Notes: generated by a model not told the origin, from the sequence alone. Positions 35,008 through 51,165 are shown, counted from the stretch's first letter. The stretch: DNA of 64,000 nt from Leptodactylus fallax (GCA_947044405.1 CAMRHE010000331.1:806001-870000), one strand, 5' to 3'. A program made the numbers and translations.

Positions 35008-35690
35008 ACTATTAACCCCTCCTAGGGTGGCTTGAACCTGCAATCATCCCATAGACTGCAATACAACCTATTGCAGTCTATGGGAGATTATCTACATTAC
35101 TATTGAGGCAATAGTAATATTCCTATGACAGGCCTGGGAGCCCTCATAACGCTCCCGGCTGTCAAAGGAACAGGTCGGCTCCCGCGATCTCACCTGCGGG
35201 AGCCGGCCTGCAACTTCAAAGGTACAGGGACTCTGATCGCGGGCATTAACTGCGGGTCTCCACTGTACAAGGAGACCCAGTATAGCAGCTACTGTATAGG
35301 GGGTGGGGACCGGCCCTAGGGAGTGCGGGGGAGGAAGCGCGGAGGTCACGCAATACCCGAGGTCAGAGTCCATTCTGATCGTGGGCATTAACTCTGGCGG
35401 TTCTGCTACGCTCAACAATACCCGTGATCAGGGTAGTCACTGACCACGGGCATTAACTCCAGGTCTCCGCGGAGACCCGGTACGGCAGCTATGGTAACCG
35501 CTCAGCAGAGCAGCCGCCATCTTTATGGACCCGGTATCTGCTGTAATCGCACGGCAGTTGTCGGGAAGGGGTTAAATTAGCTAGGTCTTATTTTTGGAGT
35601 AGGGCTTATATTTCAAGCCTACTCCAAAAAACCTGGAAAACGTAGCTAGGGCTTATTTTCGGGGTAGGTCTTATTTTTGGCGACACATGG
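34735..35690. mobile_element. Interspersed repeat with inverted AAAATAAG-type ends
   Basis: The left end reads ACCGTGTTTCTCCGAAAATA and then CTAGGGCTTATTTTCGGGGT. The right end repeats CTAGGGCTTATTTTCGGGGT and then AGGTCTTATTTTTGGCGACA. This matches a MITE-like repeat common in vertebrates. The middle has a T-run (34981-35006) and GC-rich segments with TGATCGCGGGCATTAACT repeats. No coding region. Confidence 0.6.
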
Positions 35691-35694
35691 GGTA

Positions 35695-35900
35695 TATATA
35701 TACCTGCCTGTTAAATCCCCCCCCCCTCCTCTGCTACGTCCTATCTGTCTGTCTACTATCAATGTAATGCCTCTCACCTTGGAACATTCCTGTACATGTT
35801 GTATTTGTATTTGTATCTGCTTATCTTATCTTTGCTGCTGTAACACACTGAATTTCCCCATGGTGGGACTATTAAAGGACTATTATTATTATTATTATAT
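35695..35900 (+). mobile_element. LINE 3' end (same family as 51.2-52.7 kb)
   Basis: It contains CTATCTGTCTGTCTACTATC, AATGTAATGCCTCTCACCTT, TTGCTGCTGTAACACACTGA and ATTTCCCCATGGTGGGACTA, then an (ATT)n tail at 35880-35899. This is the 3' UTR and tail of the LINE whose longer copies lie on the minus strand at 35.9-37.6 and 51.2-52.7 kb. It runs head-on into the next copy. Confidence 0.85.
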
Positions 35901-35924
35901 ACAGTATATGTGATAAGATAATCT

Positions 35925-37575
35925 TTTAATAGTCCCACCATGGGGAAATTCAGTGTGTTACAGCAGCATAGATAATACAAATACAAAAGATCCAAGCTAG
36001 AGGCATTACAGTGACAGCAGGTACAGATAAAAAGGTAAAGCTAAAAAAGTAGTAGAAGGGATATCACAACTTAAGATCTTTCAGTTCTCTGTATGGACTA
36101 ATCTCCGCTTAGGTCGGTGTTGGTTGTACGACCTAACCGAAGCAGGGAGGAAAGACTTCCGATAGCGCTCCTTCTCACACTTAGGGTGGAGCAGTCGGTC
36201 ACTGACAGTACTGCCCAGTGCTATCACGGTCTCATGCATGGGATGGGAGTTATTCTCCCGCATGGAGCTCACCACGGACAGTATCCTTCTGTCACCCACC
36301 ACCTGCACTGGGTCCAGTGGGCTCCCCAGGACAGAGCTGGCCCTTCTAATCAGCTTGTTGAGTCTATTCCTATCTCTGGCTGATATACTGCTCCCCCAGC
36401 AGGCCACTCCAAAGAAGATGGCTGATGCCACCACAGAGTTGAAAAAGGCCCCTGGACTCCAACGTCTCTCAGCCTCCTAAGCAGGTAGAGCCTGCTGTGG
36501 CCCTTTCTGTACAGTGCATCCAAGTGATCTGCCCAGTCCAGTTTATTATTAAGGAGCACACCCAGGTACTTATAGGTGTTGACTATCTCAATGCCCATCC
36601 CCTAGATGTCCACTGATTTTGGAGGTTATCTGCGTTTGCGAAAGTCTATCTCCTTGGTATTCCCAGCATTAATCCTAATCCAGTCCACAAAATCCCGGTT
36701 CAATTCTCTGTACTCCCTGTCATCTCCGTCTGTGATGAGGCCTACTATTGCAGAGTCATCAGAATACTTCTGTAGGTAGCAGCTAGATGAGTTGCACCTA
36801 AAATCTGCAATGTACAGTGTGAAGAGGAAAGGGGCGAGAACTGTACCCTGAGGTGCCCCCGTATTACAGATCACGGTATCTGACACACAGTCCCGGGCTC
36901 TCACATACTGAGGCGGGTTTGTGAGGTAGTCTAGGATCCAGTTAGAGAGGTGGTGGTCCACTCCAGCAAGGCCCAGCTTGTCTCTCAGTAGCCCGGGCTG
37001 TATGGTGTTAAAAGCACTGGAGAAATCAAATAACATTATTCTCACTGTGTTCCCTGGTTTCTCCAGGTGAGACAGAGCCCTGGCATCATCCACCCCAGTG
37101 CCCGGCCGATAAGCAAACTGGAGAGGGTCCATAGCCGAGCTCACTAGAGGGCGGAGATGTGTGAGAACCAATCTCTCTAAGACCTTCATCAAGTGGGATG
37201 TCAATGCTACAGGTCTGTAGCCGTTAAGGTCCATCAGATGAGGTGTCATTGGAACCGGTACCACACAAGACGATTTCCACAGTTGTGGTACATTCCCAGC
37301 TTCAGGCTCGTATTGAACATATATGTAATAATACCACACAGCTGGTCCCTGCAAGTCTTAAGTAGCCTGGCACTGATGCCATCTGTACCTGCGGCTTTCC
37401 CAGTCTTGATCTTTCTGACTTCCTTTCTCACCTGGGCACATGTGAAGATCAGACTGTAGCAAGATAATGACTGACTGCTGGATTTACTGACCTGGAGGTG
37501 AGAACTAACAGCAGGAGGTGAGGTCAGTGTGGGAGAGAGGATTAAATGACATGCTGGGGTGGGAGGATCACTATA
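35925..37575 (-). pseudogene. Jockey-superfamily LINE (CR1/L2/Rex1 group), broken reverse transcriptase
   Basis: The minus strand reads IKTGKAAGTDGISARLLKTC (37490 region), WKSSCVVPVP, GYRPVALTSHLMKVLERLVL, LFDFSSAFNTIQPGLLRDKL (first catalytic Asp), GAPQGTVLAPFLFTLYIADF and YSDDSAIVGL (the YxDD-type box), then the C-terminal part to about 36081. Frameshifts near 37270 and 36620 and a missing stretch near 36640 break it. The 3' end faces left, toward the copy at 35695-35900. The clade inside the jockey superfamily is not settled. Confidence 0.87.
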
Positions 37576-37764
37576 AAATATAGTGTATGACACTGTCAGG
37601 GCTCCTAGTACTATATATCTATAAAAACATAGTGTATGACACTGTCAGGGCTCCTAGGACTATATATCTATAAAATATAGTGTATGACACTGTCAGGGCT
37701 GTAGGACTATATATCTATAAAACATAGTGTATGACACTGTCAGAACTCCTAGGACTCTATATCT

Positions 37765-38336
37765 TGTGAGAAGATGACAGGTAAAGTTCTGGAAGGTTGC
37801 TATATCTCCCCCAGATTCCTCACTTACGTATGATAAGTGGGGTTACAACACAGGTCTGTAACAAAACCTCAGCTGTGAGAAGGCCTTTTTTGTTAACCAT
37901 GTCCTGTCCTACAGCAGGAAGGAGCCTTCAAGCACAGGTGGGAGCTGGGCCTTATTAAAGGGCCTATAAAATGTTGTCAAGCCCTCAGTCCTGGGCAGTT
38001 CCTGGGGGAGAGGAGGAGCCGGGTTCTGTCCTAAGATCCTGCCACCTGGTGAGAGACCAGTGTGAACTACTACCTGTGTTTTTGCTCTGTGTGTTGAACG
38101 TGTGGCTGAAGGAAGCCACACGTATAGTTAGGGCCTCTTTGTTTAGTCAGTTGCTCAGACGAGCAGGATTTCTGTTATCATTTTGCCTGAAGTTAAGGCT
38201 TATTTTGTTTTGCTGTCTTGGAAAAAAATAACCGTACAGGGTAAAACCTATTTGTACCTGACTTTTTTGTGTCCGTCTCTGACTGTCTGGGTCTGCTGCT
38301 GCTACCACTGAGCCTATCCTCCCACAATCTATAAAA
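37765..38336 (+). mobile_element. Solo LTR (572 bp) in the 48-bp minisatellite
   Basis: Starts TGTGAGAAGATGACAGG, ends ATCCTCCCACA, flanked by ATCT on both sides (37761-37764 and 38337-38340). A TATA box (CCTATAAAATG, about 37964-37974) suits plus orientation. Probably from a gypsy-type element, but not the family of the two gypsy copies here. Confidence 0.88.
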
Positions 38337-38690
38337 TGTAGTGTATGACACTGTCAGGGCCCCTAGGACTATATATCTATAAAACATAGTGTATGACACT
38401 GTCAGGACTCCTAGGACTATATATCTATAATACATAGTGTATGACACTGTCAGGGCTCCTAGGACTATATATCTATAAAACATAGTGTATAACACTGTCA
38501 GGTTTCCTAGGACTATATATCTATAAAACATAGTGTATGACACTGTCAGGGCTCCTAGGGCTATATATCTATAATACATAGTGTATGACACTGTCAGGGC
38601 TCCTAGGACTATATATCTATAAAACATAGTGTATGACACTGTCAGGGCTCCTAGGACTATATATCTATAAAACATAGTGTCGAATACTCT

Positions 38691-39769
38691 TAGTATTCCA
38701 ATCATATTTGTATGCTGTACTTTGCTTAATTATAATAGTGATTGGCAAAAATTCCTACACTGTATGTCTTTTACTTTTTTTTTAATTACAAAATCAACTA
38801 TTTCAAAAAAAATTATAAAAGCACTAAAAGGGTAAATTGGCCAGTGACTATTAGAATAGAACTGTGTCACTCTGCTTTAAATAACATTTAGGGAAGGCTG
38901 CAAAACTGTGTACGAATAAATATATACAGGTGCTTCTCAATAAATTAGAATATTTTGAAACGTTCATTCATTTCAGTAATTGAGTAATACAATCCATAAT
39001 CAGCGTCTTCCATGATTGTGTGTCCTACTGAGCCAGACTGAGGGACCATTTAAAGGCTTAGGAAACCTTGGCAGGTGACACTGAATTTACAAGACTGAAC
39101 TGAACTTACAATATTCTAATTTTCTTAGATTTGGGTTTTTATTACCTGTAATCCATAATCAACATTTACAGAAATAAAACACTTTAAACAGAACACTCTG
39201 TGTGTAAAGAATCTAGAAAATATAGGAGGTCACTTTTTTAATTTAATTACTGAAAGAAATGACCGTTTCAAAGATTCTAATTTATTGAGATGCCGCTATA
39301 TATATATTTATGAGCAACAACAACTAAACAAAAAATGCTAAAGAAGTAAATACTTTTTCAGAATAGCTCACACCGTGTATTGTATGACCAGAGCAGGAAA
39401 AATAAAACACCCCTAAATAACAGCGTAGTTTTCTTTTTTAGATTAGTGCAGGTACATTGTGTATAAGATGAAGAACAAAAAAAAACCCACTTAAATAACA
39501 GATTTTTTTTTCAGATTAGTGCAGGCCTAATCAGCATGCTATAACGGCGGATGAAGAGAAGAAAAACTGCAGGTGGAACCTCATGTATATATTGTAATAA
39601 CCAACCCAAAATAACCAACGTGAACACGTCAGTTATCCGGGGTGACGTTCGGTATCAGTTATTTTTCGAAGAATTGCCGAGCCCAACCTCTTATTATCTC
39701 CAATAATTGTATTTTATGTACATGGAGTATTGTGAATTTATTACATTGTCTCATCTTCTCTCCATTCAG
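38691..39769. other. ZNF-B intron 1 end, with one MITE
   Basis: Apart from the MITE at 38927-39296, AT-rich DNA including a local duplication of TTTTTTAGATTAGTGCAGG (39434-39530). No gene is seen. The end of the intron (TCTCTCCATTCAG) precedes exon 2. Confidence 0.6.
38927..39296. mobile_element. Tc1/mariner-type MITE, copy 1
   Basis: Inverted ends CAGGTGCTTCTCAATAAATT and AATTTATTGAGATGCCGC lie next to TA (38925-38926, 39297-39298). 370 bp, no coding region. It has the same family ends as the copy inside the ZNF-B finger exon (43470-43804), in opposite orientation. Confidence 0.88.
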
Positions 39770-39837
39770 GTTCCTACAATATAGAATCCTCTCAGTATCT
39801 TCTATATAAGAGAATATTCCTGATTGTCCCATCAAGG

Positions 39838-43804
<3,967 letters not shown>

Positions 43805-43805
43805 T

Positions 43806-44051
<246 letters not shown>

Positions 44052-44385
44052 TAGATTGTAAAGGTTTGTACCTACACTCACATCTTACATAGGTTGTCTA
44101 ACAATTTTTTTTAAAATCCAGCACCAAAATCTGAGATGATTTGCAATTTGAAAATTGTGTAAAATAATAATTAAAATACCTGTGTATAGCGCCCCCTGCT
44201 GTTTGTTATTTTTTCTTCCTCGTTCACTCTAGTAACACTACAAAGGTGGACGACCATCTTCTCCTCGAACAAGCAGAGAAGAAAGTGCACTGCTTTGTCT
44301 GTACACGGGATCCCTGGAAACTTTAATGTAGTGATTGAAATTTCGGCTCTTTTCTTTGAGCTGGATCATTTTACTCCCTGTTTAA

Positions 44386-45875
44386 CCACTTCAGTACCGG
44401 ACCAATTTCTGGTCCAGGACCAGACACATTTTTAGGTTTTTTTTGTATTGATAAGGTCACGACCCTTTGTGGGCCAATTGACCAGGTCCCCAGGTAACTG
44501 TTGTTGTCCTAATTGATATGAGCTAAGTGCTAGCGGCGAGGGATAGACACCAGACAGAATGTTTCTTAGCCGAATACAAGGGCGCACTGACATACTTTAT
44601 TAAGGCGACATAAGGTCATATAGCAGCAAGTATAGGAAAGGGTTAATGTAGCAACGTAAGTCCTCATGTTCAATCCTAATTGGTGTAGTATATCTGAATG
44701 CATAGATAACAGATATAAGCAGTTCCGTATATGGTCAGCTATCTCCTGTCTTGCGCTGTGATCCAGGGAGGTGTCTTCTGGCAGCAAACCAAGCACATGT
44801 CTTCTTGGACACAAAGGATTCTCACTTTGGTATGCAGACACTATCTGGTAGTGTAACATTACATTACACTCAGTTTCAAGCATTAAAAACCACATCTAAT
44901 ATTTAACTTTAAGGATAACAATGTTTTTTACACACAGTACACCTTAAGCAGATATGAAAATATAAAATAGATATAAAAGTATAAAATTATAAAAAGTTCA
45001 TTATGATCCTTCACAGTATGTGCGGTTTTGAGGGCTGTAACATTTTTATCATTTCCGTTATTCAACTAATTTCTCCGTCTTTTTTCGGTGACACATAGGG
45101 CTTTATTTTTATGTTATTTTTATTTTTGCATATGTTTTAATTTTTTTTTATATCCGTTAAAATATAAACAAAAGAAGAGGGAAAATGGGTCTGTTTTACA
45201 CATTTCATTTTTTAAATTTATTTAATAACACAAAAAGTGCTACTAAAAAACTTTATAAAATAGTTTTTCCTCTCCGTTACGGTAATTTTTATTTTGTATG
45301 CTGTTGTCGGGGGTGGGGCTATAACCTTTAATAAGGGCGTGTTATTTGCATATTTTTTTTATTTTCTTTACATTTTTTTTTTTAACTTTGCTATTAATTT
45401 TTATTTATTTTTTTTAACATTGTGTCCCCATAAGGTCATAATAGACCTTTGGGGACATCTGATCACTTATTTTTTTGTAGGGGAGGCTGATTTCCCCTGT
45501 AACTGGGGCTGGTACATTTAGCCCCGGTTACAGGAGGAATACAGCCTCCTGCACGTTACTATACAGCTTATAGATCTTACAGCTTATATAGGTCCTGTAG
45601 GACCCAGAGCAGCTCTTACAGACGCTGACCCTTGCGGATGATGTGACTGCCAGGTCAGAGGGGAGCTGCAACATGGCGGCGCCCATAGCGGTGTATACAG
45701 CACTCATGGAGCACTGTATACACAGCGATCAGGAAGGCAAGGAAGGTAATAAACCTTCCCTGCTTTCTCTCTGGGAGCCCCGAAATTGTGCAGATGCTGA
45801 ATTGTGCTTGGACGTCCTTGCAGAACAAGTAACCATCTTCCGAATGTACACACCGAATGGTCGGTCCGGAAGTGG
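44386..45875. mobile_element. TTAA-targeting DNA transposon (non-autonomous), 1490 bp
   Basis: Block A has CTGTTTAATGTACTTTTCTA without interruption. Here the TTAA is doubled (44382-44385 and 45876-45879) around an element that begins CCACTTCAGTACCGGACC and ends GGTCCGGAAGTGG. TTAA targets are used by piggyBac and Kolobok elements. No transposase is present. A solo LTR is nested at 44449-45015. Confidence 0.93.
44449..45015. mobile_element. Solo LTR (567 bp) nested in the TTAA transposon
   Basis: Starts TGATAAGGTCACGACCC, ends GATCCTTCACA, flanked by GTAT (44445-44448 and 45016-45019). The family is unknown. On the minus strand it has a 109-codon open frame without a known motif. Confidence 0.8.
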
Positions 45876-46841
45876 TTAATGTACTTTTCTATGTTATACA
45901 GACAGTCATGATATGGTTACAAGGGGCAGGGTTATGTGTCTAGGGGGTGGGTAACAGATTAGGGTTGGGGTTAGCTTTCTACAGAGCAAGAATTATGGTA
46001 AAACATTTGGCTATTAGCAAGGAGCCGACTCCCGTAGTTCTGATATAGCCGGCACGTAGAGTTGGGTCATTCGTGAACAGCCAATCCCTACTGCAATGTG
46101 TACACGGTAGGGAAAAGTACAGAGACAGCTTTTTAGAGCAAACTATTATACTCATTGTCACCGCAATGCCTCCGTATGTGTTAGCGCTTTATCACACTAA
46201 GTACTTTTCTGTCCATGCTATGTGTGAAAAAATCGGACAGCGCACTGACCCATTATTAGTCATTGGGGTATTTCACGGACACTGAGAAAAGAAAAATCAT
46301 GGCAGGCGCCTACTTTTTATTTCTCTACTCTTGGCCATTCAATTTATAGGTCTGTGAAAAAAACAAACAGCACACGGACATTATCACACATTGTTATAGA
46401 TGTATAGGCCCATCACAAATGAATTATTGGGGCGCCTCCTGTAATTTATATGATTAGCTGGGCAGCTCCTGCTCCCACCGCCCCACACCCCTAATACTGT
46501 CTTGTATTATGTTACTCCCAGTCTCTGACTGTAGGTCACTACATTGGCTTATTTTCATGTGACCAGGAGAAACCCCAACCACATAACTAGTGCAGGGACT
46601 CTTATTTAGCCTTAGGAGTCCCTGCACTACTGTAGGTGAGTATACATTTTTTTTATTTTTCGAAATGCTTTTTTGTGTTTTTGCTTTTTGTCTTTCATGT
46701 CATTCTGGATCACTTGGATTAAGTCGATGATCATTGTTTTTGTTTTCATTTCTTTTTTTAATAAAATGGTCAAAAAGGGTTGTGCAGTGAAGTTTTTAGT
46801 TCATTAAAAAATTTTCTTATGTCTCTGTGTGTTTTTTTAAT

Positions 46842-47100
46842 ACCTTTTTACCTTTTAATGGGATGAAACTAAGGGGAAGGAGATTCAGATTAGACATTAG
46901 GAAAAACTTTCTAACAGTAAGGGTAGTGAGAGAGTGGAATAGGCTGCCACGGGAGGTGGTGAGTTCTTCATCAATTGAAAACTTCAAGCGGAATCTGGAT
47001 AGGTATATAGCTGGGATGATCTAGGAATTCCTGCTTTTGCAGGGGGTTGGACTCGATGGCCCTTGAGGTCCCTTCCAACTCAAACAAACAAAACAAAACA
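46842..47100 (+). mobile_element. CR1-type LINE, 3' end with ORF2 C-terminus
   Basis: The open frame carries [20 protein letters not shown] and [20 protein letters not shown], the conserved CR1 ORF2 C-terminus, to a stop at 47022-47024. Then comes the CR1 tail GGTTGGACTCGATGGCCCTT and an (AAAC)n-type microsatellite. Block A has the empty site (TTTTTTACCAACTTAGTAATG). Confidence 0.9.
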
Positions 47101-47610
47101 AGACTTAGTAATGGTCGTTGCCTGATTTACAGTATTCATTACTAAGGCGTGGATTAGTAATAGCTGGTGAAAGGGCATAACCCCCAATTATTACCTCTGT
47201 ATACAACACTATCAGTGGTACCAGGTAGGAATCATCCAATACCAGACTGTCTAATGCGGAGAAACCTACATATTATTCACCAAAGTTGGGGTTTTAATGT
47301 AAAGTAACAGGTGCCCCAATCCCTCACCCAAACCCATGCCTGACAATTACAGGCCCCACACCCATCCTATGTGACTATCGGGGGTTGCACAATCACCCCA
47401 AAGTCCTCTCACCACACCAAAACTGTATACATAATAGAATTTTTTACATATCCTCATTGATGCAATCATTCTATCCCATCCTTTAGTACAGTAAATGAAA
47501 GATGATGATAAAGGGAGACGTGCCTGATCTTTTTTTTATACCTCAGTGATGTGTAGAGCTGTGTGTGTTCAGAGCACTGTGTCTGTCCACTATCACTGTT
47601 GAAGCCTTAA

Positions 47611-48308
47611 AGGGGTTTTCCGGGCAAAAATTTTTTTTTAAAAAAAAAGGTCTGTTAGTGCTACGAATAGGTTAATAAATGCACCCATAAACCATTAGCT
47701 GTGTTTTGAGTGATTTCTGGGTGTCTCTGGGAGCTCCCGGTATCTTCTGCATTTGTTTACATGGTTCAGTTCGGCTATGTAACTTCCACACTAACTCCCT
47801 CTCACCTCACTCCCCCTTCCTCTTTCCCTCCCATACATCCCCTCCCTGTCTCTCTAAGCTATGCCGCCCACTACTAGCTCTTCCCAACTACTTAGCCTAA
47901 CCTCCGACCCCATTATATACTTACCTCTCTTCCTTCCAGGCTTCTTCCTGCGGGATGGCTTCTACATCTTTTCCGATTGCTGGCGCGCGCTACAGTCCCT
48001 ACACCTCTACTGCGGATTATCGTCATCAGAGCAGCGCTGGTACAATAGCGCGTGCCGGCAGTCAGAAAAGAGAGAGGAGACTTCCCGCAGGAAGAAGTCT
48101 GGAAGGTAAGTATGATGGGGTGTAGGGAGTAGTAGTGATGTTCTGTTTCTAGAAATGGGGAAACAGATAGTCACCAGATAACCAGCAAATGTCCCACCCC
48201 AGGAATATGGGTAACAATACATTTTTGATTAATTATGTTATTTAGAAATTAGGAGGGGGAGGATGTTTAGATTAGTGTAGGGATTTCCATTTATCCTGGA
48301 CAACCCCT
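47611..48308. mobile_element. TTAA-flanked MITE, 698 bp
   Basis: Inverted ends AGGGGTTTTCCGGGC and GGACAACCCCT with TTAA on both sides (47607-47610, 48309-48312). This fits a T2/Kolobok- or piggyBac-like non-autonomous element. The inside is non-coding; it holds an imperfect inverted repeat around a GCGCGC part (TTCCTTCCAGGCTTCTTCCT near 47930 and AGGAAGAAGTCTGGAAGGTA near 48091). Confidence 0.82.
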
Positions 48309-48312
48309 TTAA

Positions 48313-48932
48313 TGCACACTTGAAAAAGGGCTTGTCCCAAAACGCGTCATGTGTTTTATTCAATTGGATTAAAGACTACATTTATTCTGGACCAGCGCTT
48401 ATCTGCCTCCTCTTTTCTACCTGCATCTGAACCCCTTTAATGAAACACGTATGTGGTTAACAAACTGGCCCCCAATCCCCTTGGTAGTGTTAGGCCCCCT
48501 GGATGAGCCATTCCATTGACATAGAGTAAAATCAGGACATGACGGCTAAGCCTGGGACATGTCTGAGTGTGAAGCATCGAGCTGTGTGAGATCAGAGCAG
48601 ATGTTACGACTACAATGTGGGATGTTAGTATTCTACCTCCCTCTAATCCAGTGGAATGTATCACACCTCCCTAGGCTTTCGAAAAAAAAAAATGTTAGTA
48701 GAAACAATTTGGAAAACTTTAACAAGCTTTATTCAACAAACATTAGCGTGCAGAGTCGGAAATATACAGAATGAAGTGTATTTGGCAGATGTCAATAATT
48801 AGAGGGTGTGTTACAGAATTTCATGGTCTCAAAACAACCGTATGTTCTGTATGTGGCCTGGAAGGGGTTAGGCTGAGGCCCCACGTAGCGAAAATACAGC
48901 GCTTTTTTGTTGCAGATTTTCCTGTGTTTTTT
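48313..48932. other. Repeat-like DNA, no gene
   Basis: Begins with CTTGAAAAAGGGCTTGTCCC and AAAACGCGTC, a common vertebrate repeat motif. Near 48866-48935 is GGCTGAGGCCCCACGTAGCG, an end of a frog MITE-like repeat, which abuts the virus-like relic. No coding region. Confidence 0.45.
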
Positions 48933-49745
48933 TTAGCCAAAGTCAAGAGTGACTTGAAAAGGGTATGTTATATACCTTCTATTAGGCCATATCAGCGTAT
49001 ACTTAGCAGGTCTAGTTAGAAGGGCCGGGCTCTGACAGCCGCGGAGACCTGGACGCTTTCACATAGACAGCTGTTTGCTGAATCAGAACTGTATATGGCT
49101 CTTGGTCCACAAACATCAGACAGAAACATCTTTATTCCGGGTTAGTTTTATCTCCAGATCCAGACAGTTCAGTATTAGTCTCGGCTGATTGAATTTATCT
49201 CCAAAATTAGGGCCTAGAAGTTCTATATACGTCTACAATGGCTGGTTGCCTGAATTCTTTTGAAAAATCCTAAATTGTTGCCATGAAGAGTTTGTGTACG
49301 ATGTTGTCCCGCGGTATCTTTATAGAACAGACCTGCAGTAAATTGTGGTGAGAGGGTCTGAGAGCTGTAATTTAGAATATTTTCCATGTAGTCTCTATGA
49401 CTATAAAGATTGTTCGATTGTGATATAAGGCGATCACCCGGAGTAATGTCCACCTGACTAACAATCGTGGCTATAGGATAAGTAATAAAGCCGACACGCT
49501 CCATCACCAATAGCGATATTATCTTACAGCAGATTATGTACAGAAGGGTGATATTGAGATTGTAGTGATATTCTTCGCCTACGGGTACATAAAATTCCAG
49601 AGGTGCATTGTCTGTCAGAGCCGCAACAGGCTGAACTTCCACAAAGAAAGATTTTCCAATGCTTGTGTGGGTGGAATGTCAATAATATTCAATTCAGATT
49701 TGGTGCATTCTACAGACCGTCATGAGTAAAAGCCGTGATGCGACA
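48933..49745 (-). pseudogene. Relic of a virus-like gene (F54H12.2-like family, Maverick/Polinton-type)
   Basis: The minus strand opens with SELNIIDIPPTQ near 49700, then the open frame 49642-49223 carries ALTDNAPLEFYVP, GDRLISQSNNLYSHRDYMEN and FYKDTAGQ. After a frameshift near 49220 it continues with ELLGPNFGDKFNQPRLILNC and LDLEIKLTRNKD, and near 48960 YPFQVTLDFG before a stop. This order resembles a protein family often annotated F54H12.2-like and, to my knowledge, found in Maverick/Polinton-type or related virus-like elements, where it is thought to be a structural protein. At least two frameshifts and stops make it dead. The assignment is from pattern memory, not a search. Confidence 0.55.
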
Positions 49746-50204
49746 CTAGAAGCGGAGAATATTTCTGACCACAGCCTCTTTTATACACTTTTCTCATATT
49801 CACGAGTCAGAATCAAATTATCTATTTCTTTTACGGTGTGATTTTGCAGCATAAACTATTCCCGAGCCTCCCTGCTCTTACAGCGAGTCACCGAGCTTAT
49901 TTATGACAGCCGTCGGTGCGGTTATAACAGTATCTTTAGCAATGGTGCTAATGATTCTCCTTCCATGAGGCTTCAGTAATTCTATACCTTCCCTACATAG
50001 AGGTACGGCTCTTCTAAAAAGATACCTAAATTATCCGGCACGGCAATAACTGGCTTTGGGTTATAATAGGCTTTGTCTGGTCTGAAAACATAAAGATTGT
50101 TATGGAATAAAAGTGTTTACACAGAGGTATATAGTCCGGCCTTGTGTAGTATTTAGTGATGGTCTCATTTTTACCATGGATTTCTACAGTTCTTAAAAGC
50201 TACA
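49746..50204 (-). pseudogene. Adjoining virus-like gene relic, product uncertain
   Basis: The minus strand shows coding-like pieces: NLYVFRPDKAYYNPKPVIAV near 50080, then GIELLKPHGRRIISTIAKDT near 49960 to a stop near 49880, then a basic patch HRKRNR near 49840. A glycine-poor, basic small protein just before the F54H12.2-like gene recalls the minor capsid/pVI-type gene of Maverick-like elements. That is an inference from order and composition. Gypsy copy 2 is inserted at 50205. Confidence 0.35.
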
Positions 50205-50861
50205 TGTAAGGGAATCACTAGAGGAGCGATTCCCCAGTAGCTGCTTAGGGGGGAGGGGCACAATGAGACAGTGGACCCTAAGCTGAATCCTCCCCACTGT
50301 CCCTGGCTAACTTGCCCGATCTGTCCTAGGTGACAGTCAGCAACCAGTCGACAGTCCCTCCTTATAATAAGTGATAACACAGAACGCAGACAGGATGCAC
50401 AACAACAAAGGGAGGTCAGCTAGCCAAGGGGTCGGTAACAAACGAGCAATGCAGTACAAAATCACAATCCAAGAGAAGTCAAAGGTAAGCCAGTGGTCAG
50501 AAAATCAGAAGAGCAGGTAACAAGGAACAAGGAGTATAGCCAGTAAGCAAAATGCAATAGTAGGCGCCAATGGGAAAGTGAGCAAACAATAAATAGGGAG
50601 AAAGAACCCGCCCCAGACTTGATAGGAGGACAGGCTGTCAATCACAAAGGTAGGACAAAGTTAACTCTTAGTGGAGCAGGGGGAAAGCAAGGTGAAGGAG
50701 AAGGGCGTGGTGGAAAATCAATTAAGGAGGTGAGTGAATAGGACAGTGTTCAGACAATACAAGAAAAACCCAAAGGAAGGAATCACAACCGGGCACGCCT
50801 CCTGCGCCGCAGCGTGCGCCCGGAGGATGGTGCCAAAGCCTGAACAGGCAAGGATGTTACA
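50205..50861 (-). repeat. 3' LTR of gypsy copy 2, with polypurine tract
   Basis: Read on the minus strand: the LTR starts TGTAACATCCTTGCCTGTTC at 50861 and ends ATTCCCTTACA at 50205. The polypurine tract AAAAGGGGGGG lies just before it (50865-50875 on the plus axis). It lacks ~12 bp that the 5' LTR has near 57130. Confidence 0.93.
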
Positions 50862-50879
50862 ATACCCCCCCTTTTACGA

Positions 50880-51165
50880 GGGGCCTCTGGACCCTCGCCA
50901 GATGGACCAGGTTTCGAAGGGTTCTGGCGATGAAAGAGATTAATCAAACGTGGCGCATGTAGGTCCCTACCAGAAACCCACGTTCGCTCTTCCGGGCCAT
51001 AACCCTTCCAGTGCACGAGGTACTGAATACTTCATATTCTAGTTCCCCTTGGACCACCACTGGCACAGGTGGACTGGAAGAAGTAAGGACAGGGGAGATA
51101 TACTTCTTCAAAAGCGACTTGTAGAAGACGTTGTGGATACGAAAAGAACTTGGAAGTTGTAATTT
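50880..51165 (-). pseudogene. gypsy copy 2 integrase tail and truncated chromodomain
   Basis: One frame reads LQLPSSFRIHNVFYKSLLKK and GELEYEV. Another reads [20 protein letters not shown] and [20 protein letters not shown], the second half of a chromodomain (W and the GPEE-TWE-type motif). The piece that should join the two is missing, so a short deletion cost the chromodomain its middle and its frame. Chromodomains guide chromovirus integration to marked chromatin. Confidence 0.8.

Larger units (their letters stand above)
34654..38690. repeat. 48-bp minisatellite, split by four insertions
   Basis: The unit is GACTATATATCTATAAAACA plus TAGTGTATGACACTGTCAGG plus GCTCCTAG. Pieces lie at about 34654-34730, 37575-37760 and 38337-38690. 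Between them sit a repeat (34735-35690), a LINE tail (35695-35893), a LINE (35925-37575) and a solo LTR (37765-38336). Both outer edges read AACATAGTGT(A/C)GAATACTCTTAG, which suggests one original array. Confidence 0.85.

Noticed and set aside
44566..44895. 109-codon minus frame in the TTAA element as a gene
   Set aside because: It lies wholly in a solo LTR with a GTAT target duplication and shows no known domain.
47706..48222. Open frames of 64-82 codons within the TTAA MITE
   Set aside because: They lie in an inverted-repeat, non-coding element and have no motif.
48313..48360. Hammerhead-like motif near CTTGAAAAAGGGCTTGTCCC
   Set aside because: The CTGANGA core is absent; only a vague similarity to Penelope-type repeat ends.
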